Assembly: GCA_030770545.1 (NCBI GenBank)
Contig: CM061106.1
Location: 5,943,001-6,007,000 of the forward strand
Direction of reading: 5' to 3'
Source: Macropodus opercularis
Lineage: Eukaryota > Chordata > Actinopteri > Anabantiformes > Osphronemidae
DNA length: 64,000 bases
A program made the position numbers and the translations under genes. Shown here in pieces: positions 10,354 to 20,546 of this stretch (within the stretch, counting starts at the first letter, position 1; each line of letters opens with the position of its first letter). The notes under the pieces were generated by a model. That model saw only the letters and a program-made list of their open reading frames with translations. It was not told where the DNA came from and made no database searches.

Positions 10354-12352
10354 ACGCACTGACGTCAACCCAGTGACCAACTGGAATGTTCCCCTGGTTT
10401 GGGAGGGAACCTTTGATCCTGTGGTTATTGATGCCATCTATCAGAAAATGGAGCCACGCATTGCTGTGGTGGTGTTTGCTGTTGGCAAGTATGTGCACAG
10501 GCACCAACTATATGATGCTTTTCCATGTGTCATAAACTAATCATTCATTCTTTCATGTGGACAGATACACCTGTTTCCTGAGGGCCTTCCTGGAGTCAGT
10601 GAAAAGCACTTTTTAGTTGACTTCAGGGTCACGTACTACATCTACACAGACCATGAGGAAGATGTTCCCACAGTGAGTCGTTCATTTATGTAGTGAGACA
10701 CACCTGCAACAAACTCAGAGGTCGATGCAGAGGCTTTGCTGGACAAACTCTGGTGAAACTCCACCCGTGAGGCACATTGTGTCCTGTCTAATGTTGCTCC
10801 ATCGTTTGCTGCCGTTGACAGTGTGTTTGTCAAACTGAATCAAACGCAGCAATAGTCTGTCACGTCCTGACTTCATGCCGTTCGTCCTGCGTTTTCTCCT
10901 CTGGCTCAGGTTGAGATGGGTGAAGGCCGGAGCGTCTCTGTTGTGTCTGTGCCCAGTGCAAAGCGCTGCAGGATGTGGTGCTCGGGAGGATGAAGTGGGC
11001 CACAGTCACCATCCACAAGCAGGTAAACGCTGCTGAACGGGGCCTGACGCCAAGTCTGACACGTCTGAGTGGTTCCTGCTTAAAAACCTTGGTCTCTTTT
11101 AACCAGCAGAACGGGTCATGACTCACTAACGGAATAAGTTAAATGTAAAAATGCTAATTGTTGTCTTTTATTTATACCTTTAATCAAATCTCTCTGTGTT
11201 GCTCTTATTCCTTCGTGTTTCCTGTTTTCAGATCCGTAATGAAGCCGACCACCTTTTCATGATGGACATCGACAGCGTCTTCCACAACCGCTTTGGGGCA
11301 GAGTCTCTCAGCCGACTGTCAGCTGTGCTTCACCGAGGCCACTACAAGGTTTCACTGTGGTTCCTTTGAGAGAACAGCTGAAATCCTGGAGTGTGATACA
11401 GACTCTAAGTAGAAGGGCCATGAAGTATAAGGCTTATTGTGCACGATGCTGCCAGAGCCCACAAAGCAACCAACTAGAAAACACTGAAGGTGCAGAGGCA
11501 GGAAGCGTCTCGTCCGCTCAGACGCCGTCTCACTCATTTCACTCATGCAAAGAGACTATTTCTGTACAGAGCATGTGCACATATGATGTTTTCAGCATTT
11601 CCACTGCTGTGGCAGCTGCAGCTTCCTGCTCTTGTTCTTAATTCCTCCCTTTTGTCCGTAGACGACGAGAAATAAGTTCCCTTCCGAGCGTCGCCAGGAG
11701 TCCACGGCGTACGTCCCTAATGACGAGGGAGATACTACTACACTGCTGCCGTGTGGGAGACCTGGAGGACATGGACAAGCTGGTCCGGTAAACAAGCACA
11801 TGAAGGTGGAATCATCTGCTACTGCAGCTAGTGGAGCTTATTCATTGCTGCTTATCAGGCCACTCGTTGTTGTCAAAGAGTCTCGGTTTTTTAACTGATG
11901 TTTAGATTAATTTTGCTGATTTAATTACTTTCTGCCATTGAAGTAAAAACTCTCTCCCTTTTTCAGATACTGTTACGATCAGTCACAGGCCGACGCCAAG
12001 AACCACATTGAAGCTGTGTGGCAGGAAGAGTCACCTCAACAAGTGCGGTGTCGCTTTTCATTCCCACACACATTTATTTGTTTTTCTTCTTATTAATGTT
12101 GAAACCCAGACTCGTACTTTATGTCCCTGCTGGTTTGATTCACGCTGTGTCAGAAACCTTCATGTCCCACATACATATATCACACCTGCGTCTCTGTCCT
12201 GCAGGTACCTGCTGTACAACAAACCCACTAAGGTGCTTTCTCCAGAGTATCTGTGGTCCGATTATGATCAAGTGCCGTCGGACATCAAAGTGGTCAGGAT
12301 CTCCCAGCTGGTCAAGAACTACGCCGACGTTCGGCCCAACGGTGGACAGTGA
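10354..12352 (+). pseudogene. GT6 family (ABO/GBGT1-type) glycosyltransferase, decayed
   Basis: Seven exon-like segments: 10354-10488, 10565-10672, 10910-11022, 11232-11348, 11662-11787, 11967-12042 and 12205-12352 (TGA 12350-12352). They follow the GT6 catalytic domain in order: VWEGTFDP, AVVVFAVGK, YTDHEEDVPT, the metal- and UDP-binding DxD as MDIDS (codons 11265-11273), STAYVPNDEGD, EAVWQEES, then KPTKVLSPEYLW. The family adds alpha-1,3-linked GalNAc or Gal to glycans in the Golgi. Frame breaks lie near 10597-10601, 10961-10967, 11721-11733, 11752-11758 and 12028-12034. Each is a one- or two-base event that leaves the expected residues readable in the neighbouring frame, and all GT-AG borders survive. 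The N-terminal anchor exons are not found. Uncorrected assembly indels are an alternative to decay. Confidence 0.88.
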
Positions 12353-12399
12353 TGGCTCAGCCATGGGTCAGGCCTTAATGCAGCCTTTATAAGTGGTGG

Positions 12400-13600
12400 A
12401 GTGTTGGGACGTTAGAGGCTGGGTTTCATCTGTTGATTCATCGTACGCTCACTGGCCATTTTGTTGGGGCCACTGCACAGGCTGCTCCAATACAGGAACA
12501 GTTTTTAAGGTGATAGTTGGTCTGTACGTTTGTTACTGATGTCACACATTGGATTGGATTAAACTGTGCAGGTTTCCCTAAGATGTTATAGACCAGAACA
12601 TAAATAAATAAAATAAATGAATGATAAAACTACAAATGTAATGATTGCACATTTATATCTGTGGTTGTAAATATTAACGTTCTGAAAATGGATAATACAT
12701 TAGCAGAATGGATGGACAACGCAGCTGAGTGACGGGGCTGGAATCAATACGAGTAAAGGACAGAAAGTTCTCACCACTCTGGGCTCTACTCAAACGCTCA
12801 TTAAAATCTCTGGAATCCTGAATAGACGGCACAGAAAGGTCAAAGGCTTAAGTCTAGTCAGATGCTGAATTACCGTCAGGTGAACAACTGGACTTGTTCT
12901 TGATGAGCTACTGTCATGTTCACGCCTGGAACAAGTCATTTACAGAAGCTTTGCTGCCTCCTACTGGACAAACTGCAATGCAGCATTTTAGGATGATGTT
13001 TTTCCAAAGCATGAAACTAAACCCGTGAGGCTCATTATATCTGCCTGTCTGATATTGTTGGTCCATCGTTTGCTGCCAAAACAATCGTGACCCATTGAGG
13101 CGTGAACCCTGAAGGTGAGCTGTGATGTAAGCAGCACATCCTTAAAGTCCTGGAAGTTGGGTTGCAGAGCCTCCATGGATCAGGCCTGTTGGTGCAGCTC
13201 ATCCCACAGATGCTGGCTTGGAGTGAACATCAACTTTTCAGACTCACCTCAAGCGTCTTCTTCCCTTCCCTGGTCCTGATGGTGGACAGAGGTCAGACCC
13301 TGACTGGTCTGGAGCTACGCAAACCCAAGCACAACAACACTGATGCTGTGTGTTCAGACACATTCCTCTCAGCATCAGCATGAAGCACAAGCTCAGTTGT
13401 CAGTAACTGAATATATTTTGAAAGGACATGAGAATTGTTGAAGCAACATGAAGAAAAGCCTTTTAATTACTGTCCAGAATTATCTAACCATAATCATAAT
13501 CTCTATTAAATTCAAGTCTTAACATTTTAATTTTACTTATTACTTTTATTTTGAATGGAGCAGGTGGAAGCATGAGTTGAATCATGACCCAGTACAATTA
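12400..13600. other. Non-coding; contains a copy of GT6 intron sequence
   Basis: A stretch near 12940-13075 resembles the GT6 intron at about 10710-10815 (shared cccgtgaggc and ccatcgtttgctgcc). This suggests a small local duplication. Sequences near 12440-12500 and 13160-13215 look like fragments of dispersed teleost repeats but are too worn to name. No gene is supported. Confidence 0.45.
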
Positions 13601-13670
13601 TTGTCACTAACCATCACAATGACCAAGTATGAGACAGAATTCTCAGTATTCAGTTTGTCTTTTTGAGGTT

Positions 13671-13985
13671 TTAATCACCATGTGCTTTTATTAATGTGGT
13701 TAATTCCGAAACAATCAAACGCAGGAATTTGTCAGGACCGATGAAGTGAACTAGGAGTGAGGAGACTGGAACTGTCTCAACCATGATCTCGTCAGAGGAT
13801 GAGGGTGAACACGCTCCAGCTGGGTCGTCACCAGAGGACTGGAGCGTGAGAGGAGCAGAATCTGAGGTGAGCAGTCCAGAGTTCTGAGGGGGAGAAAGAC
13901 AAAACCAACACAGCAGACGTCCAGTTCTGGTGTCAAAGCCTCCGCTGGGCCTTCTAGAGGTTCCCTCCAACGACCGGAGCGACAT
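13671..13985 (-). other. Unidentified exon-like frame
   Basis: Minus-strand sequence with a good acceptor (tctttctccccctcag at about 13890) leads into NSGLLTSDSAPLTLQSSG. It continues as a Ser/Asp-rich open stretch containing SSSDEIMVETV. Composition is that of a disordered C-terminal tail. No family is recognised and neighbouring exons are not evident. Confidence 0.25.
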
Positions 13986-14049
13986 CTCTCAACAGGAGAA
14001 CTGGGAGAGTCCACATACGTCTGATACTGGACACTGTACAACGTAAATG

Positions 14050-14650
14050 AGTTAATGTCACAGAATGAAAATGTCTCTTTTATTAAAGCTGGAAGAAAAT
14101 ACTAACTCTGCATATTCCTTCATGTCTGACTGACACTTCAGAGGTTTCATTTAAATGAAAGCGTGTTTACATTTATCCATATAGACGTTTGTTAGGATAT
14201 GATGTTGGATGGTTTAAACGGTAAAAGAGTTTATCCTAATCCTGAAAACTATTCATCGCGTCATTGGAAGAGATTGTTTTCAATAGAAATGAATCCAGCG
14301 TGTAGCAGTGTTATAAACTGAATTATTACACAAAATATGTGACAGATTCTTTATTTCTAAATATTCAGGGTGATACAGAACAACAGGCAGGAGCTGGATG
14401 AGCTGTAAACACAGAGCTGACAGACATCTGAACATCTGGATCACAAACTGAATGTATTTGTACATTTGTCCCAGAGTCCTGCAAACGTCCACAGACCTCA
14501 ACCTGACGTCACTATTCTGATGCTGACGCTGCCTGTGAACAAAGGCGACTCTGGTTTCACTGATGGCCTCCAGGTTTGCCAACAGCTGGACAGTGAGATT
14601 GTTAAATATGAGCAAACACAGATTTGGTTTTCTGGTTTAACAAAATGCTT
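14050..14650. other. No supported gene
   Basis: AT-rich sequence downstream of the HSP30-like fragment. Several AATAAA-like strings lie on the minus strand. Nothing else is recognisable. Confidence 0.4.
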
Positions 14651-14662
14651 CTATTCAACATG

Positions 14663-15061
14663 TCAAAGCCTCTGAGGACATGAGTTCACCTTCCTACAAA
14701 CCAAACGTTGCTGTGATTGGTCCATCATCACTGTGATCAGGTTGATGCTGAGCTGCTGCTTCTGTGTGTTTTCTCTGAGCTCCTCTCTCTCAGCCTCCTC
14801 TACACTCGGAGCTTTGGCTGCCTGGATGTGGAGCTTCCCGTCTGGATCCGTGGAGCAGCTGACGGCTTCAGGGTTCAGTCCTTCAGGCAGATCCAACTCC
14901 TGTCTGAACTCCTGCAGTCTGGCAGAGTAGGAGTCTTTCCCGTCCTCCTGCTTCTTCTCTGTCAGCTTCCTGCCCACCTGCCTGACAGACAGCTGCTCTG
15001 TCTGTCCCTCTTCCTCCAGCTGGTAGGAGACTGGCTGCAGGGCCACACTGCTGTGGAAAGG
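14663..15061 (-). pseudogene. HSP30-like small heat shock protein, fragment
   Basis: The minus strand reads VALQPVSYQLEEEG, then ELSVRQVGRKL, TEKKQEDGKDSYSARLQEF, DLPEGLNPEAVSC and DGKLHIQA: the alpha-crystallin core and C-terminal arm of teleost HSP30-type ATP-independent chaperones. Two blocks of the core are missing (after LEEEG and after GRKL). The whole N-terminal region is absent, leaving about 127 residues against the roughly 200-230 usual for the family. The frame is otherwise open to a TGA at 14663. Loss of core strands should prevent proper folding and dimerisation. Its 3' flank recurs in blocks A and B, so several HSP30 copies once existed here. Confidence 0.82.
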
Positions 15062-15079
15062 ATCTGGTGTTGAAGTCTG

Positions 15080-16290
15080 GAGGTTTCTGTGCAGTAGATG
15101 TTAAATACACACATCGCCTATTTATTTGAAGTTATTTGGATATAAAGCAAAAGTGTCTGAAGTCTCCCTGGAGCTTCTGCTTCAACCTCTTAAACAAAGA
15201 CCTGCTGTGTACGTTTGTTGACCATTGTAACATGAAGACATCACCTTTGTCAGTTCAGTTCAGTTCAAAACACTTTATTTGTCCCCAGGGGGAAGTTTGA
15301 GGCAGATAGTAAAACAAAATCTCTGTATGCACCTGTATTACACAGATGATCAGCCTGAGAGTCCATGAGTCTATGGGAGGAAGTGGGAGTTAGGGCTGAA
15401 GAGGGTTCTAGTGTGGAGGGTGGTAGCTGAGCTTGGGTGGTGGTTGGGGTAAAGGGGTGGGGGTGTGAGGGGGCGTCCAGACCGTGAGTGAGTCCCTGGG
15501 GTCAAAGGTGGAGGATGGAGAGGGCTCTGACTGCTAGTCCAATAATTCTGGAGCCATCTCATCGTAGATGATGATAATGATGCCGGTGCTCCTGGCTGAT
15601 GTGCTGTCTGTTAGAGAACGTCACCACCATCACTTTGGTTATTCCCACGTTCAGCTGCAGGGGCTGTCACACCACTCCACCATCCTGCAGGGCTGAGCCG
15701 TGGCTCTGTACTGGTCCTGAAAGAAGGCAGGATGAAAGAGTCACGAACATGCTCATGAAAACAACACATATACATTAACCAAGGTCATGGAGTGAGAAAA
15801 GAAAGATGCTGCTGAGTCCAGCTGCTCAGAAAGTGGCCTTTCAGGACTTTCTAGAAATGTCATGAAGCAATAAATAAAACACCATCAGTACCACGTGTCA
15901 GCATCAGTGTGTAATGACCTTTAGCGTTGCCTCTAGTGAGTCCTGGTTTTCCTCTGGGCCTCCTCCTGGTGGGACGTGCCAGCAACACCTCTCCACTGCT
16001 ACATGACCTCCATCGCACCGGCTCCTACTGAGAGAGATGAACCGCTCTTAGTCTGGCCCGTCTCCTAGGAGCTGGTTGTCATGGAGACCCTACCAGGAGC
16101 ATTTAGCCCAGACGACATAGCTCCTAGGATCATTCGGGCACACAAACTCCTCCACCGCGATAAGGTGTCGGTTCAAGGAGGAGAAAAACTAGAACACAAA
16201 CGTTAGTAACAGCACATGAACATTATATTGATCTTTGTGTGCTTGTACTAACCTTTACTTTCTGCAGGCGGCACAGAGAACAGCAGCACC
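15080..16290. other. Intergenic repeats, no gene
   Basis: The phrase caaaacactttatttgtcccc near 15270 and the stretch near 16020-16160 resemble dispersed teleost repeat fragments. I cannot assign families from sequence alone. No open frame with support is present. Confidence 0.35.
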
Positions 16291-16655
16291 TCTGACCTCA
16301 GTCAGAGTCGCTGTCAGGCCGCCTCTGCCTCTTGGAGGACGGTCCCGCCTCATCACCTCCTTCCCTGCTTCTCTTTGTGGGGGAACCACGCCCACAAGAG
16401 ACCGCAGCCCTATGGTCGTCCTCCTCCTCGAAGCTTTCAATGGAGCCAAACGTGCTGGCTCCATCATCGTTGTAGTCGATGGTAGAAAGCTCCTCAGGAG
16501 GAGGACTGTCCATCAGGGCAGCTGCAGGGTAGAGGTCCCTAAAAGCAGAAAGAGAGGGGCCAACGTTAGCAACAGGGGACACGGGACAGAAGAAATGTTC
16601 TGGATTCCGAGCAGGGTCAGGAGGAACAAAAGGAGGAATAGGAACAAGACGAGGG

Positions 16656-17221
16656 TGTGAAGGCAAAAACCTGTTAGGAACCTGGTGAATGAATCAAAAA
16701 CCAATCAAAGTTGTCTTTCTGGTGTCTTTAATTCTTGCAAGAAGAGAAGTACACAGAGTCAGTGCAAAACTGTCCTGCCTGAGTGTAGTTCTGAAGTCAT
16801 CTACCTCCGTGCCTACCTAAATACCTCCTTCGTTGCGAGGGAGTAAAGATGTATCTTCTCATTAGCTCAGTCTCAAACAAAAACAGTCCACAAGGGACTT
16901 ATCAGCCCACAACTCAGGGTCAGTCACTGCCTTGCACCAGGAGGAAAGTGTAACAGAAACAAAGTACATCAAAGTTCTTCTGCCATGCTCTCATGGCCAT
17001 GGTCCATACAGCAAAAACAATTATAACTAAACAGTATCTCCCTAGCTCCCTTTCCCATGGGAAAGAGAAGGCTCACTATTCTGAAATATTTCTGTAAGCA
17101 AGTATATAACTCATTCTATGATTACTTTGCTTAGTACAGATACATATGAGAATATATCAAGTAATATGAATCACAGTTCTGTCATAAGTGAAAATACCCA
17201 TATAATAAAATTTCCATTACA
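16656..17221 (-). mobile_element. Solo LTR inside the proline-rich gene
   Basis: This 566-bp segment is the reverse complement of the LTRs at 35128-35691 and 38707-39270, with TG...CA ends. It is flanked by a perfect 5-bp target duplication GAGGG (16651-16655 and 17222-17226). It marks insertion followed by LTR-LTR recombination that removed the internal part. Confidence 0.96.
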
Positions 17222-18309
17222 GAGGGATAGGAGCAGGAGGAACAACACGAGGAATAGGAGCAGGAGGAACAACACGAGGAATAGCAGCAGGAGGAACAAC
17301 GCGAGGGATGAAGGGGTGAGGGACAGGAGGAGCAAAGGGAGGGATGAAGGGGTGAGGGACAGGACGAGCAAAGGGGTGAACAAAAGCAAAAGCCGGAGGA
17401 GCAAAGAAAGGAGGAACAAAGGGGAAGAAATAAGGGTGAGCATAGGGGGAAATGAAAGTCCAAGCGAAAGGAGGAGGAAAGTGAAAGGGAGCGAAGGGAG
17501 GAATGGGAGGAGCCTGCTCTCTCCTGTCCATTCCAATGTGTGGTGCACGGAAACCCTGAGGTGGAGGATGGAGATGGGCTGCTCCACCACCAGCCTGCAG
17601 CATGTCGTCCATCCACACGTCCCCCTCCCGCTCATCAGGGGGCGGAGTCCACCAGCCACCTGGGGAGAAATGTGACAGAGCAAACGTCATATTCTGCTCA
17701 GACAAGAGGCAGGAAAGCATGAAAAGCACATTTACATCCCTACCACCCACTAACTGTCAACACCGCAGGAACTGAACCTCATGCATCAGCATGTAACACG
17801 TTCCCAGCACGTTGGCACTTCACAGTAAAGTTCTGTGTCCCAACATAACAAGCTAATGTCAGTCAGAGGAGCCAGACTACAGAATTAGTATTTTCACGCC
17901 AACTAGATCCTAAACATTTCATGGTGAATCTAAACTAATTACACTAAATGATACTATACAACACTACATTACATTACATCACCCTATACTACACTACATG
18001 TTACAGTGTCAATCACTGTGAACATGAATCCTTTGAAAGTAATAGAAAGACAAAGTAAAGTAAGTAGTGAATCAGTGTTTTATGGTTGTTCACCATAAAT
18101 TATACTCAGCTACTACATTCAACATGAACTCACTGATTCATTCACTACTAATATCTGTCATAATACTGTGGATCAAGTAAAGTTTCATGATGCAGCAGCT
18201 GCTATTTTGAATGGACACAGGATGACGTCACATGATGCTGCGTTCACTGTACCACAACATTCATCGCTTTCTCGTTTCCATAGTGACAATATAGTTTATG
18301 TCTGTATTC

Positions 18310-18324
18310 AAAAAAAAAAAAAAA
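18310..18324. repeat. Poly-A run
   Basis: About 15 consecutive A residues inside the gap between the proline-rich exons 1 and 2, that is in its presumed intron. Confidence 0.9.
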
Positions 18325-18559
18325 GCCCCGTCAGCCATTTGGCTTTTTGACCAAATTGTAAATAATAAAATCTGAAAATTTAACACGTGATAATAACATA
18401 GTAAGTAGTTAACACATGATAATAATGTATAACGTATCACACAGTTCGTTATTTTTCTAGCAAAGAGAAGGAAGCTAGTGTCCAAACCTACCGGCACGAC
18501 GTGGGGGCTGATGTCCGACTCCAGGCCGCTGCTGGTCCCAGGGGCGTCCGGCCATCAGG

Positions 18560-20395
18560 TGCTGGAGGGACGAAGCTGAGCGCTTTGAAAAAAGCGGTTG
18601 GTTTAAAAAAAAACTCTGAAGAATAATCCGCAGGCGTAGATTAATCCACGGGTCGCTTCCAAAGATTTAGTTGGTCTCTATCCAAAAACTGGCAATTAGC
18701 AATTAGCAACTAGCAGTTAGCAATTAGCTGTTAGCAGTTAGCAATTAGCTGTCAGACTTTGCAACGGGTCAAAGGTCCAGATGCAAAGGGGCCGTTTCAG
18801 AGGCCTCAGCGGCTTTTATAGGTTATGTGACGTCACGTTCTGTGACGCACGTCATGGAGGACTTCAATTCAAAACACGACCTGGACACATGGACACACGC
18901 AGCCTGAGAGCGTCAGTTAAATGGAGCCAGTGAAGGATCAGAGGAGTCATAGCACCGACGGTAAAGCGCCACTAGGTGGCGGAGTGGAGACAAAAGCTTC
19001 TGGATCACACAACGACGGACAACGAGTAGGAAACATAGAAGCACTGACGTCATCCTTAGGCCGGAAACACCCTGACACACATCTGGTCTCATTACTCATA
19101 TTCTGGTTGAACTGCAGCTCAGAAAAACAGACACAACTCACTCAGACTTAAACACGTAAACTTTATTAGTCAGTCAAGGATGGACAAAAAACAAACACAT
19201 GATTATACTACATCAGGTTCAACTTGTATGTACATATAGAAATAATTATTTATACATGTTTTCTTATTCTTATCTCCTCAGAATTAACTAAATATTTATC
19301 TGATCTATGAAATGTTTCTTCCAGTGTGATTATATCTCCTTGCATGTATAAGCACTCACCTCTTTCCCTCTATCAAATAAACTGACACTAGATTTTCATT
19401 ACATCTGCTTCTTGTGGCATTTTTGATTGGTGGTGTGTCATGTGGTTTTCTAATGTAAAACATGTGCTGAGGCTCCAACAGGTTGGGAAACACTGTGTTA
19501 GGCTGACATTCATTTCAACCAATAGACACTTAACTCAGGAGCTGAACCAGAAAAGCTGGAGGTGGTGTCGTCACTGAGGAGACTTGACTTCAGAGTCAGA
19601 GTGTTCACACAGCAGTGACCCGTGGTTTTGTGCTTTAAGCTGCAGATCAAACGTGGACAGTGAGCGTTTGACAGAATTTTACAACTGACAGCCTCATACA
19701 CTTTGACTTTCATGCTGCTCTCAAGCTCATTTCTCAACAACTCATGATCAGCAAAAGTCGCTCCCATCTCATCCAGCTCAGACCTGGCCTCCGTTCAGTC
19801 CAAGTCAGCAAGGAGGAGACACTGGTCACTACATTTCCACCACAAGCCTCTAAAGCAAAGCTTCACATAAGACATGAACAACTAAATGGACGCCTCTCTG
19901 TCATGAAACCTCCACTGAGCAGGTTTCTCGGCATGAAGCAGACATTTTTCTACAAGCAGGATGGAGCAGCTTTAGCAGAAATGCAGCAACATGCTAGAGC
20001 CTCCATGACACAAATGTTCTACATCACGTACTGAGTCATTTTAGAGAGTGGACCCTGTTGAGTACGGCTCCACCAACACACTGACTAATTACATGGGTTT
20101 GTTTAGATTTAGAAAATCTGTTCAAACTAATTGTTCTCTACACATATGACTTCTCAAATATTCTCATGCAGGAAAAGAAGATAAAAATTAATGCGTCCAT
20201 TTACTGGAGGCATCTTGTTGTACAGTGGACTACAAGCCAGGAAAACTTAAAGCTACATGTGAGCTTAGTGCCAAACAATCTAAAAGCACGGAGCAAGAAT
20301 ATTCACAGCAAAAAAATATTCTCCACCTGAAGCCTCATGTCTAAGAAAACAAAGTGCAGGGTTGTCTTCCTCACTCAGATCAAAGCAAATGTAAG
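18560..20395. repeat. Partial copy of the duplicated block (block C)
   Basis: 18565-18850 corresponds, diverged, to 3110-3420 of block A, including ggtcaaaggtc and the GC-rich tail. 19045-19740 is nearly identical to 3530-4508 and 32640-33712, apart from an internal deletion. 20350-20395 matches 34038-34080. The promoter-like part contains TGACGTCA (at about 18828) upstream of the proline-rich gene. Block C is the oldest-looking of the three copies. Confidence 0.75.
19510..19767 (-). other. Unidentified open frame conserved in block B
   Basis: The minus strand reads ELLRNELESSMKVKVYEAV and continues open to a stop at 19510. The block B copy (33479-33712) differs at about three bases, mostly without changing the residue. 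Upstream of ELL the two copies diverge abruptly. A heptad-like pattern suggests a coiled coil. Block A retains only the last third. No family is recognised. Confidence 0.35.
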
Positions 20396-20546
20396 TATAA
20401 CAAATACAAACTAAACAGTACAAACCAACAACCTGGTGATGAGCTCACTACGCTGAGTAGCACCACTAAGATAACAACAGGAAAACCTGTGTGAAGCAGT
20501 GAGTATGAGGATCTGAGCTGGTGATGAGCGTATGTTGGTGAGTGTT

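Larger units (their letters stand above)
16298..18555 (-). pseudogene. Unidentified proline-rich nuclear-type protein gene, split by a solo LTR
   Basis: Exon 1 (18492-18555) begins ATG, reads MAGRPWDQQRPGVGHQPPRR and ends at a GTAGGT donor. Exon 2 starts at 17659 after ttctccccag and joins in phase, reading GWWTPPPDEREGDVWMDD. It continues into a long Pro/Phe-rich region with IPRVVPPAPIP-type repeats. At 17222 the frame is interrupted by a 566-bp LTR and resumes at 16655. An acceptor (ttctgcttttag) near 16540 suggests a further exon boundary. The C-terminal part is acidic (FEEEDDH) with a basic cluster (PTKRSREGG, SSKRQRRPDSDSD) that looks like a nuclear localisation signal, ending at TGA 16298-16300. 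Removing the LTR plus one target-site copy leaves a continuous frame. I recognise no domain; a role as a nuclear or RNA-associated disordered protein is a guess from composition. Confidence 0.7.

Noticed and set aside
16235..16660. 141-residue plus-strand open frame
   Set aside because: Antisense of the proline-rich gene C-terminal exon, which has better splice and composition support.
17171..17683. Long overlapping open frames on both strands at the proline-rich exon
   Set aside because: They are shadows of the low-complexity Pro-rich frame. Only the frame that joins in phase to exon 1 and across the LTR was kept.
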